A stretch of 64,000 bases of DNA from Lachnospiraceae bacterium (GTDB lineage Bacteria; Bacillota_A; Clostridia; Lachnospirales; Lachnospiraceae). Shown piece by piece: positions 42,361-50,467 of this stretch (positions are counted from its first letter, which is position 1; each line of letters opens with the position of its first letter). Where the stretch lies: the NCBI GenBank assembly GCA_017391465.1, contig JAFOYH010000060.1:1-64000 (forward strand). Reading direction: 5' to 3'. Under the pieces are notes generated by a model. That model did not search any database. It worked only from the letters and a program-made list of their open reading frames with translations, and had not been told where the DNA came from. Made by a program: the position numbers and the translations under genes.

Positions 42361-44322
42361 TCAGCAGATTTCAGCACCTGCCGGCATATCTTTTTCTGGT
42401 GTCATAAGTGCAAGATTACCCTCTGCATCTTCTGCACAAAGGATCATACCTTCAGACATAATGCCTGCAAGTTTTGCAGGTTTCAGGTTTGTTACGACCA
42501 TAACCTTCTTGCCAACCATCTCTTCTGGTGTGTAATAATTCTTGATTCCGGATACAATCTGACGTACCTGACTTCCAATCTTCACCTGAGAACAGAGAAG
42601 TTTTTTGGATTTCTTCACAGCTTCGCAGGCGATAATTTCACCTACCTGGAACTGAAGTTTTGCAAAATCATCATATGTGATCTCTGGTTTTGCTTCGATA
42701 TCAATTCCGTTAGCCATCATTTCAGCCTTTGCAGCTTCAGCAGCTTTTGCAGCTTTATCTGCTTCAAGTTTTTCCATGAATTCTTTCATATCTAAACGTG
42801 CAAAAAGGATCTCTGGTTTTTCGATAACCTTTGTGCCTTCTTCCATACGTCCGAATGTATCAAGTTCAAGATATTCTCTTTCCTGTGTTCCAATCTGATC
42901 TAAGATCTTCTTAGATGTTGTTGGAAGGAAAGATTCAAGACATACCGCACCGATACGAATACCTTCGAAAAGGTTGTAAAGAACTGTTGCAAGACGATCG
43001 TTATTGGCTGGATCTTTTGCAAGGTTCCAAGGTTCTGTTTCATCAATATATTTGTTGCAGCGACGGAACAATGTAAAGATTTCGGAAATCGCATCTGCCA
43101 CACGAAGTTTGTCCATCTTTGCAGCAACTCTTCCCGGTGTTTCAAGTGCCACACGTTTAAGGTCCGCATCCACTTCGCCTTCTACGCCTGGGTTTGTAAT
43201 CACACCGTCAAAGTATTTATTTGTCATGGAAATTGTACGGTTTACAAGATTTCCAAGGATATTTGCAAGGTCAGAGTTCATACGTTCAACCATAAGTTCC
43301 CAAGTGATAGAACCATCGTTGTCGAATGGCATTTCGTGAAGAACGAAATAACGTACGGCATCTACACCAAAGTAATCCACAAGATCATCTGCATAGATCA
43401 CATTACCTTTGGATTTACTCATCTTGCCTTCCCCAACAAGGAGCCATGGATGACCAAATACCTGTTTTGGTAATGGAATATCTAAAGCCATGAGCATGAT
43501 TGGCCAGTAGATTGTATGGAAACGAATGATATCTTTACCGATCAGATGTAAATCTGCAGGCCAGTATTTTTCAACCATAGGATCATTATTACCATCAAGA
43601 TCAAATCCAAGACCTGTGATATAGTTGCTGAGCGCATCAATCCATACATAGACAACGTGTTTTGGATCAAACGGCACCTGAACACCCCATGTGAAAGATG
43701 TTCTTGATACACAAAGATCCTGAAGACCCGGAAGTAAGAAGTTGTTCATAATCTCGTTCTTACGGGATTCTGGCTGAATAAATTCTGGATGTGTATTGAT
43801 ATGCTCGATCAATCGATCTGCGTATTTGCTCATATTGAAGAAATAAGCTTCTTCTTTTGCATCAATAACTTCACGGCCACAGTCTGGGCATTTACCATCC
43901 ACAAGCTGACTTTCTGTAAAGAAAGATTCGCATGGTGTACAGTATTTACCTTCGTAATGACCTTTGTAAATGTCACCTTTTTCATAAAGTTTTTTGAAGA
44001 TCTTCTGAACCTGAAGTTCATGATCTTCATCTGTTGTACGAATAAAACGGTCATAGGATGTGTCCATCAAATCCCAGATGCGTTTGATTTCGCCTGCAAC
44101 ATCATCAACAAACTGTTTTGGTGTTACACCGGCTTCACTGGCTTTGATTTCGACTTTCTGACCATGTTCGTCTGTACCTGTCTGGAAACGTACATCATAG
44201 CCCTGTGCTCGTTTAAAACGCGCAATACTGTCTGCAAGAACAATTTCATATGTGTTGCCAATATGTGGTTTTCCAGAAGTATATGCAATGGCTGTTGTTA
44301 TATAATAAGGTTTCTTTGCCAT
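42361..44322 (-). CDS. metG: Methionyl-tRNA synthetase
   Basis: Charges tRNA-Met. The 653-residue protein has the signature PHIGN (HIGH variant) at about residues 19-23, the zinc site CTPCESFF...CPDCGRE, KMSKSKG, and a C-terminal tRNA-binding OB domain (VGEIIACEAVKKSKKLLCSQVKIG). The long Ala/Glu/Lys linker (about 530-560) precedes that domain. No T-box or other leader was seen before it. Usually it is followed by tatD and rsmA; here the LysR/chrA genes intervene. Confidence 0.96.
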   Translation of the reverse strand: MAKKPYYITTAIAYTSGKPHIGNTYEIVLADSIARFKRAQGYDVRFQTGTDEHGQKVEIKASEAGVTPKQFVDDVAGEIKRIWDLMDTSYDRFIRTTDEDHELQVQKIFKKLYEKGDIYKGHYEGKYCTPCESFFTESQLVDGKCPDCGREVIDAKEEAYFFNMSKYADRLIEHINTHPEFIQPESRKNEIMNNFLLPGLQDLCVSRTSFTWGVQVPFDPKHVVYVWIDALSNYITGLGFDLDGNNDPMVEKYWPADLHLIGKDIIRFHTIYWPIMLMALDIPLPKQVFGHPWLLVGEGKMSKSKGNVIYADDLVDYFGVDAVRYFVLHEMPFDNDGSITWELMVERMNSDLANILGNLVNRTISMTNKYFDGVITNPGVEGEVDADLKRVALETPGRVAAKMDKLRVADAISEIFTLFRRCNKYIDETEPWNLAKDPANNDRLATVLYNLFEGIRIGAVCLESFLPTTSKKILDQIGTQEREYLELDTFGRMEEGTKVIEKPEILFARLDMKEFMEKLEADKAAKAAEAAKAEMMANGIDIEAKPEITYDDFAKLQFQVGEIIACEAVKKSKKLLCSQVKIGSQVRQIVSGIKNYYTPEEMVGKKVMVVTNLKPAKLAGIMSEGMILCAEDAEGNLALMTPEKDMPAGAEIC

Positions 44323-44510
44323 ATTTCTTCCTCCCCTATAATCATCATAAATTAATTTCTTATTATAATATATCCCCCATTTAAAGACAAGGAATTTTTA
44401 CGTTTTACTACATAGCATGCCCATTTTTCTGGTATACTAACACCATAAATACACTTCGTGTTCAACACCCGATGTCGATGTTTTTATAGATCAACTCAAG
44501 GAGGATCATC

Positions 44511-46310
44511 ATGTGTAAAAACAAAACTTTTAAAAGATTTATTTTATCCTGCGTATGCTTTTCGCTTTCCATCTGCGGATGTCAGGCCAGCCCATCCTCT
44601 GCCCAGATCGAAGACATGTCTGCTAAAACTGTCAATACATCCTTTGATGCTCTGACACGAGAAATATTTATCAACTATGCCGGTCACGACACCCTGTCTC
44701 TGAACTATACCTTAAAGGATCCTTCCTCTTACGGAATTGAATCAGATGAAGTAACCTGGGGTGATGTTCCAATCACCCCAGAAGATTATGAAACATATAA
44801 AACAGATACCAAAGAATATCTCTCCCGTTTGAATACTCTATCCAAACTTAACGGTGAACGTGCTTTAACTTACGATGTCTTAAAATATTATCTGGAATTA
44901 GAACTGGATGGCTATGATTTCGTTTATTTCACTACGAATTTTGCACCGATACTTGGCATTCAGTCTCAGCTTCCGATTACTTTGGCCGAATACCATTTTG
45001 ATGATATTCAGGATGTAGACAACTATCTCCAACTTCTTGAAACAGTTGATGATTATATCCGTGATCTTCTCGAATTTGAAGATATCAAAGCGGAAAAAGG
45101 CTTTGGTATGTGCCGTTCTGCTCTTGAAGCTTCGATCAAAGATTGTCAGACTTTTTGCGAATCCATTGATTCAAATATGTTGATCGAGGTTTTTCCATCC
45201 CGTTTGGAACACCTTGAACTTTCTGAAAACGAAAAAAATATTTATATTCAAACCAACCGGATCGCTGTTTTTGATCATGTACTCCCTGCCTATGAAGAAA
45301 TCATTGCTTCATTATCTGCTCAGCTGAATACAGCACCGGAAGATGGTTCTCTCGCTGCTTACGAAAATGGTCAGGCTTATTATAAATATATGCTGAAATC
45401 TTCTGTGGGTACAGACAAAACACCGGAAGAACTCATTTCACTTACGGAAGAAAACCTGTATTCGTCAATTATGGGACTTTCTCTTATTATGATGAATAAT
45501 CCTTCCATACATGATGAAGTACTTTCTGCTCAGTATGCTTTGGAAGACCCAACAGAAATTCTTGAACATTTTAAATCCACATTAACTGCGGAACAATTTC
45601 CAGAAGCACCCGATGCCAAATATACCTTAAAAAATGTGCATCCATCCATGACTGACAGTTTAAGTCCTGCTATGTACTTTATTCCTCGTGTGGACGACAT
45701 CAGCAATAACCAGATTTACTTAAATCTTGGCGGAAATAATTCAGGCAATGAACTTATGCCAACCATGGCCCACGAGGGTTATCCCGGACATATGTATCAA
45801 ATGACTTACTATTACAACACCAATCCAGATCCAATCCGTACCGTATATGAATGTGACGGCTATGCAGAAGGATGGGCTTCTTATGTCGAATCCCTGGCTT
45901 ATGATTACTGTGGTTTTTCCGAAGATATAGCTGATTTTTATCGTATTTCAAATCTGACCATGGCATTAAATCTCTATTGTCGTCTGGATCTTGGTATTCA
46001 TTATGAAAACTGGAGTCTCGAAGAAACCGCAGAATTTATCACCATGTATCTGGCATTAGATGAAGCAACCATTCAAGAGGTTTACGAAGCCATTCTTTAT
46101 AATCCAACCAACTATTTAATCTACGGCATTGGTATGGAAGAAATCTTCGAACTCCGCGAAAATATGGAAAAAAATCTCGGTCAGGATTTTGACATAAAAG
46201 ATTTTCATAAACAACTTCTGGATATTGGTCCGGCGCCATTTTCTATCATCGAAAAATACATGCCGGATGCCGCAGAGCCTGTTGAGGAAAGTACCGAAAA
46301 TGCAGCCTAA
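44511..46310 (+). CDS. DUF885-type metallopeptidase-like lipoprotein
   Basis: A 599-residue exported protein. The signal peptide (KRFILSCVCFSLSICGC) ends in the lipobox SICGC. The rest is DUF885 (M1/M32-like helical fold) with the zinc motif HEGYPGHMYQ (HExxH-variant HEGYPGH) at about residue 420, a downstream CDGYAEGWASYVE, and a conserved MALNLYCRLDLGIHYENWS. Such proteins are predicted membrane-bound dipeptidyl-type hydrolases. It has AAGGAGG and a promoter-like TATACT upstream. Substrate unknown. Confidence 0.9.
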   Translation: MCKNKTFKRFILSCVCFSLSICGCQASPSSAQIEDMSAKTVNTSFDALTREIFINYAGHDTLSLNYTLKDPSSYGIESDEVTWGDVPITPEDYETYKTDTKEYLSRLNTLSKLNGERALTYDVLKYYLELELDGYDFVYFTTNFAPILGIQSQLPITLAEYHFDDIQDVDNYLQLLETVDDYIRDLLEFEDIKAEKGFGMCRSALEASIKDCQTFCESIDSNMLIEVFPSRLEHLELSENEKNIYIQTNRIAVFDHVLPAYEEIIASLSAQLNTAPEDGSLAAYENGQAYYKYMLKSSVGTDKTPEELISLTEENLYSSIMGLSLIMMNNPSIHDEVLSAQYALEDPTEILEHFKSTLTAEQFPEAPDAKYTLKNVHPSMTDSLSPAMYFIPRVDDISNNQIYLNLGGNNSGNELMPTMAHEGYPGHMYQMTYYYNTNPDPIRTVYECDGYAEGWASYVESLAYDYCGFSEDIADFYRISNLTMALNLYCRLDLGIHYENWSLEETAEFITMYLALDEATIQEVYEAILYNPTNYLIYGIGMEEIFELRENMEKNLGQDFDIKDFHKQLLDIGPAPFSIIEKYMPDAAEPVEESTENAA

Positions 46311-46354
46311 TGCGTTAAATATGCATACTATATTACCACTTTCCCCATCCTTTC

Positions 46355-46383
46355 TTGACATTCGTCCGTTTATTGTTTATTAT
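46355..46383 (+). promoter_or_regulatory. Promoter of pckA
   Basis: TTGACA (46355-46360) and TATTAT (46378-46383) are exactly 17 bases apart, about 40 bases before the pckA ATG. Confidence 0.75.
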
Positions 46384-46423
46384 TTTAATTAACTAAAGTG
46401 AATTTCTAAAGGAGGATTGTGTT

Positions 46424-48121
46424 ATGTCAACAAAAGCCTATTATAACATTAGTGAAATTGGTGCAGGAAAACCAGGCTTTTCCACAACCCGTTCCATTAT
46501 TGAAGCTGCATTTTACGGAAATAATGTAGTAAAAGTAAATACATTAAAAGAAGCATATGAACTTGCTAAAAATTCACCAGGAACTATCGTAACAGACATG
46601 CCGGTATACCGTGGTGAAGAATTTGGTCTTGAAAAAGATGCGAAAGTTTTGCTCTTTAATGATGGTGCTATTACAGGTCGTTATGCAGTTGCTCGCCGTA
46701 TCGCCGGTGAACCGGGTGTAAATTGTGCAGAACTTGATAAAGTGGCTATGGACGCTATTTATGAGTCCCGTTGGAAAACGATGTATCATGCCGAAGTTTT
46801 TGCAGGTCTTGATCCGGAGTTCATGGTAAAATGCCATCTTTTAATTCCAGAAGGCGAAGAAAATATTCTCTATTCCTGGATGCTCAACTTCCAGTACATG
46901 TCCGATGAATATGTAAAGATGTACAAAGCGTCCAAACCTGTTGGCGACGGAAAAGAAGCTGACATTTACATTTTCTCCGATCCTCAGTGGAATGGTTCCG
47001 ACCGTCCGGGCGTGGATTTAAGCTGCTTAAGTGATCCTGCAAAGAAAACACTTTGCTACTTCAATACAGAAACAAACTGTGCTTGTATCCTTGGTATGCG
47101 CTATTTTGGCGAACACAAAAAAGGCACATTAACCATGGTTTGGGCAGTTGCCAACCGTAACGGTTATGCATCCTGCCACGGCGGTCAGAAAGAATATACA
47201 TTGGCTGACGGTTCCAAATTCGTTGCGTCCGTTTATGGTTTATCCGGTTCCGGTAAATCCACTCTGACTCATGCAAAACACAATGGCAAATACGAAATTA
47301 AAGTACTTCATGACGATGCATTTATCATCAATACAGATACCTGTGCATCCATCGCCATTGAACCAACATATTTTGATAAAACTGCAGACTATCCAACAGG
47401 CTGTGACGATAACAAATATCTCCTCACATCCATGAATAACTCTGCAACCATGGATGAAGATGGAAAGATCCAGCTTGTTACAGAAGATATCCGTAACGGT
47501 AACGGTCGTGCCATCAAATCTAAACTCTGGTCTCCAAACCGTGTGGATCGTATCGACTCTCCAGTAAATGCGATCTTCTGGATCATGAAAGACCCAACCA
47601 TTCCACCGGTTGTTAAATTAAAAGGTGCCTCCCTTGCTTCTGTTATGGGTGCAACGCTTGCAACCAAACGTTCTTCCGCAGAACGTCTTGCTCCTGGTGT
47701 TGATCCAAACAAGCTTGTTGTTGTTCCTTATGCAAATCCGTTCCGTACCTATCCACTTTCTCACGACTACGATAAATTCAAAAAACTCGTAGAAGAAAAA
47801 AATGTTGATTGTTACATCATCAACACAGGCGACTTCATGGGCAAAAAAGTTCAGCCAAAAGATACTCTTGGTATTCTCGAAGCCATCGTAGAAAAGAAAG
47901 CTGATTTCAAACCTTGGGGTCCATTCTCCGATATCGAAATCATGGATTGGGAAGGCTTCATTCCGGATATGAAAGATGCAGACTATGTTGCTCAGCTTAA
48001 AGCTCGTATGCAGGACCGTGTCGATGAAATCGAAGAATTCTCTACATTGAAAGATGGTTATGATAAACTTCCGGATGATGCTTTGGAAGCAATTAAGAAA
48101 GTAGTAAGTGAATTAAAATAA
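46424..48121 (+). CDS. pckA: Phosphoenolpyruvate carboxykinase (ATP)
   Basis: Interconverts oxaloacetate + ATP and PEP + CO2. The 565-residue protein has [14 protein letters not shown] (kinase-1a/Walker A) and HDDAFIIN (kinase-2) plus an Arg-containing STRRS-like substrate stretch early. The sequence is longer than the E. coli enzyme and belongs to the clostridial branch of the ATP type. AAAGGAGG precedes the ATG. The end ELK-stop lies in a long palindrome shared with the convergent HTH gene. Confidence 0.93.
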   Translation: MSTKAYYNISEIGAGKPGFSTTRSIIEAAFYGNNVVKVNTLKEAYELAKNSPGTIVTDMPVYRGEEFGLEKDAKVLLFNDGAITGRYAVARRIAGEPGVNCAELDKVAMDAIYESRWKTMYHAEVFAGLDPEFMVKCHLLIPEGEENILYSWMLNFQYMSDEYVKMYKASKPVGDGKEADIYIFSDPQWNGSDRPGVDLSCLSDPAKKTLCYFNTETNCACILGMRYFGEHKKGTLTMVWAVANRNGYASCHGGQKEYTLADGSKFVASVYGLSGSGKSTLTHAKHNGKYEIKVLHDDAFIINTDTCASIAIEPTYFDKTADYPTGCDDNKYLLTSMNNSATMDEDGKIQLVTEDIRNGNGRAIKSKLWSPNRVDRIDSPVNAIFWIMKDPTIPPVVKLKGASLASVMGATLATKRSSAERLAPGVDPNKLVVVPYANPFRTYPLSHDYDKFKKLVEEKNVDCYIINTGDFMGKKVQPKDTLGILEAIVEKKADFKPWGPFSDIEIMDWEGFIPDMKDADYVAQLKARMQDRVDEIEEFSTLKDGYDKLPDDALEAIKKVVSELK

Positions 48122-48283
48122 TCTCTTTATAAAAACGCGTCATGTGTGGAATTTTTCTGCGACATTGATTAAAAGCGTAAGATGCAAACTCGTTCAAACT
48201 CGAACATGCATCTTACGCTTTAATTATTCTCGAAAAATTTTCCACACATTTCCTATGTTTTAATTAAAGAGATTATTTTAATT
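48111..48283. repeat. Long stop-to-stop palindrome between pckA and the HTH gene
   Basis: Both outer arms match exactly over 19 bases (48111-48129 and 48265-48283) and include the last codons and stops of both convergent genes, both reading LK-stop. Further in, TGTGTGGAA, TTTTTC and AAGCGTAAGATGCA match their counterparts, and the centre holds GTTC/GAAC. The whole segment can fold as one imperfect hairpin of about 170 bases. No simple T-run follows. Confidence 0.8.
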
Positions 48284-48992
48284 TTGAGGTGAAGGACAGG
48301 TGTTTCTTGATCCACTGTCCAATTGTATCTAGTGTTATCAGAAAAATCATTATTATACTACTGCTGTAGACAGGAAGTATGAGATTTGCTTTTTGAATCG
48401 GTGACACTATACCTCCAACAATGCCTATTCCAAAGGAAACCAATATCAACAATCCAATGATCTTCCATTTATTTTTCACAGATATCGTTTTCTTTGCAAC
48501 CAGATCTAATGCTAAAAGAATGAAGCCGCCTATCCAAAGAATCTGTTGGGCCAAACTTTCAAAATTATAAGCGATATCCAGATAATAAAACCTCAAATCA
48601 ATAGCTTCTTTCATCTCCATCGAATTTATCACAACAGTATGAACATCTGCTGCTGGCAAATAGGCTCTGTCTGCCAAGATCATCAGTGCAACTTCTAATA
48701 TGCGAAATAGAATCCATCCCGCTACAACTATTGCAAAAATCACCTGCATTCTTTTCAACTCTTTATTTACTATTTCTTCACATTCTTCTTTCCTTTTTCC
48801 ATATAAAATATCATCCAGAGTAACCTCATAGATTTCCGCAAATTTCATCAATAAATCAACACTTGGCTGAGTTCTCCCAGACTCATAACTGGAAATTGCC
48901 TGTCTTGTCAAACCAATTTTCTGAGCAACATCTTCCTGTGTCAAGTTTCGTAACAAACGAAGCTGCTTTATATTTTTATGGATATCTGTCAT
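48273..48992 (-). CDS. XRE-family regulator with membrane tail
   Basis: A 239-residue protein with an N-terminal Cro/CI HTH (NIKQLRLLRNLTQEDVAQKIGLTRQAISSYESGRTQPSVDLLMKFAEIYEVTLDDILYG) and a C-terminal part with four hydrophobic helices (VIFAIVVAGWILFRILEVALMIL; LAQQILWIGGFILLALDLV; IIGLLILVSFGIGIVGGI; VYSSSIIMIFLITLDTIG). Membrane-bound HTH regulators of this form are common in Firmicutes. The RBS AGGTGAG precedes the ATG. It is monocistronic, convergent with pckA. Confidence 0.9.
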   Translation of the reverse strand: MTDIHKNIKQLRLLRNLTQEDVAQKIGLTRQAISSYESGRTQPSVDLLMKFAEIYEVTLDDILYGKRKEECEEIVNKELKRMQVIFAIVVAGWILFRILEVALMILADRAYLPAADVHTVVINSMEMKEAIDLRFYYLDIAYNFESLAQQILWIGGFILLALDLVAKKTISVKNKWKIIGLLILVSFGIGIVGGIVSPIQKANLILPVYSSSIIMIFLITLDTIGQWIKKHLSFTSKLK

Positions 48993-49109
48993 GAACTCAC
49001 CTGCCTTCGAATTACCGCTTTCTTGTCTTTAGAATAACAGATTAGGATATTTCATAGCAAGCAACAATTTGTTGCATGCCTATCCTCAACGCTCTATTTG
49101 ACTTTTAAT

Positions 49110-49142
49110 GTAAAAAAGATGCGTTTTCACGCATCTTTTTCA
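49110..49142 (-). terminator. Terminator overlapping the end of the DUF2442-HTH gene
   Basis: AAAAAGATGCG and CGCATCTTTTT pair around a six-base loop. The TGA of the gene lies in the loop, so the last codons form the left arm of the hairpin. Confidence 0.85.
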
Positions 49143-49597
49143 AAACTTATTTTTAATTTTAAGTTCATACCTTTCGCTAAACGCTCCAATATTTCAATTG
49201 AAGGATTCGCTTTTCCACGTTCAATATTACTGATATCTGCCTGATATATTCCTGTAATTTCTGCCAACTGCTTCTGGGTGATTTTCTGAATTCCTCTTGC
49301 CTCTGTCAAACTTGAACCCACAAGATTCTTGATATCCATTTCATGAATGTTTCCTGTTACGACTCCATTTTCCCAAATTTCTTCTGCATCCAGATCAAGC
49401 TCATCATTCCATGAGATACCATAACCGCCAACATCAACTCGAACTTTCTCAAACAATCCTTCTTTTTTTTCAAAAGCCTTAAATTGAGGAAAAACCTGAT
49501 ACAACGGATGCATATCATATTCCTTCTCTACACCATTTTGAAAAACAACATATAATATATAATTATCTTTTGGTATAACTGATTTTATTCTATGCAT
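49127..49597 (-). CDS. DUF2442-HTH fusion protein, partner of the DUF4160 protein
   Basis: A 156-residue protein. The N-terminal 80 residues (MHRIKSVIPKDNYILYVVFQNGVEKEYDMHPL...KVRVDVGGYGISWNDELDLDAEEIWENG) match DUF2442, and the C-terminal part is a Cro/CI HTH (LTEARGIQKITQKQLAEITGIYQADISNIERGKANPSIEILERLAKGM). The start at 49597 follows GGAGG; an in-frame ATG at 49606 touches that site. It is nine bases after the DUF4160 gene. The DUF4160-DUF2442 pairing with an HTH looks like a small two-gene toxin-antitoxin-type unit, but no toxin activity has been shown that I know of. Confidence 0.85.
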   Translation of the reverse strand: MHRIKSVIPKDNYILYVVFQNGVEKEYDMHPLYQVFPQFKAFEKKEGLFEKVRVDVGGYGISWNDELDLDAEEIWENGVVTGNIHEMDIKNLVGSSLTEARGIQKITQKQLAEITGIYQADISNIERGKANPSIEILERLAKGMNLKLKISFEKDA

Positions 49598-49614
49598 CTG
49601 CTGCATCCTCCTTA

Positions 49615-49869
49615 TTATTCTAATGGCTCAAGAGTTTCAAATGTTTGTGTATTCCACATTTCTATAAGTTTATCCTTGTAATACAGCACAAAATCCTTAA
49701 CCATCTGTTGTCCCCGAATTGGAATATCCCCTTCAAACATCTCTCCATCATACAAAGAAAACAAACCACTATACTCTCCATAAATTGCATGAACGTGCGG
49801 TGGATTATGTTCTTTTTGTCTTAAGTACATCTTAATCACAATTCCATAAAAACGTGATATTACTGGCAT
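49615..49869 (-). CDS. DUF4160 domain protein
   Basis: An 84-residue protein of the DUF4160 family: MPVISRFYGIVIKMYLRQKEHNPPHVHAIYGEYSGLFSLYDGEMFEGDIPIRGQQMVKDFVLYYKDKLIEMW. The NPPHVHA motif is the family hallmark. It is upstream of and coupled with the DUF2442-HTH gene. The family is often found with DUF2442 proteins; function unknown. Confidence 0.92.
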   Translation of the reverse strand: MPVISRFYGIVIKMYLRQKEHNPPHVHAIYGEYSGLFSLYDGEMFEGDIPIRGQQMVKDFVLYYKDKLIEMWNTQTFETLEPLE

Positions 49870-50038
49870 ATATGCACCCCTTTATCTATATAAAATATAT
49901 AGGATATTTCCTATGTTGTCAACATTATAAATCTTATTTCACTGCGATACAATCATCAAATATCGCAAGATTTGACAATAAAAGACTTGCATATTTCTTT
50001 CGAAATAACGTATGTTTCTCCAGGGAAACGCGGATTAT

Positions 50039-50449
50039 TCACAGCATAACAATTTCTGAAATATTATCCACAAGCACTTCGGTTCCATCTTCAAAAATCA
50101 ACAGCTGATGATAGACATCTATCTTCTTCACGCCCCCTTCCACTGTCACATATTTCCCGCCATCTTTACGACTGTCTTTAACAAAATAAGTGACTTCCAC
50201 TTCCGGATGCTGATCCAGCAACTCATAAACCATGGCTAATTTTTCGTTTAACAACTGGATCTCATTTTCATCAAGTTCAATCTTTTTATCCACCAATCGT
50301 TCTGTTTCCTGAATAGCAGCCTTATGTCCGGTCAATGCTGCAAACGCTGAAAACTGTGCCGCCCGGTCGTGAATGGACATCTGCGGATGTTTTTTTGAAA
50401 CAGGATGCGGTAATTCAATGATATCGTCGTATTTATTTGTGTACTTCAT
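50039..50449 (-). CDS. YolD-like protein
   Basis: A 136-residue protein of the YolD-like family: MKYTNKYDDIIELPHPVSKKHPQMSIHDRAAQFSAFAALTGH, with the C-terminal strand-rich IDVYHQLLIFEDGTEVLVDNISEIVML. YolD-like proteins usually stand next to Y-family polymerases, as here (18 bases after the polymerase gene), and may act in the same mutagenic-repair response. Confidence 0.93.
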   Translation of the reverse strand: MKYTNKYDDIIELPHPVSKKHPQMSIHDRAAQFSAFAALTGHKAAIQETERLVDKKIELDENEIQLLNEKLAMVYELLDQHPEVEVTYFVKDSRKDGGKYVTVEGGVKKIDVYHQLLIFEDGTEVLVDNISEIVML

Positions 50450-50467
50450 CTATATTCCCTCTCATTC

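Noticed and set aside
43789..44355. 188-codon open frame antisense to metG
   Set aside because: Shadow of the metG coding strand; no recognisable domain.
44455..44500. Possible leader hairpin before the DUF885 lipoprotein gene (ACACTTCGTGT and neighbours)
   Set aside because: Short stem and no alternative structure or known riboswitch pattern.
44323..44510. Search for a T-box or SAM riboswitch before metG
   Set aside because: The leader is short and has no T-box, specifier or SAM-box features.
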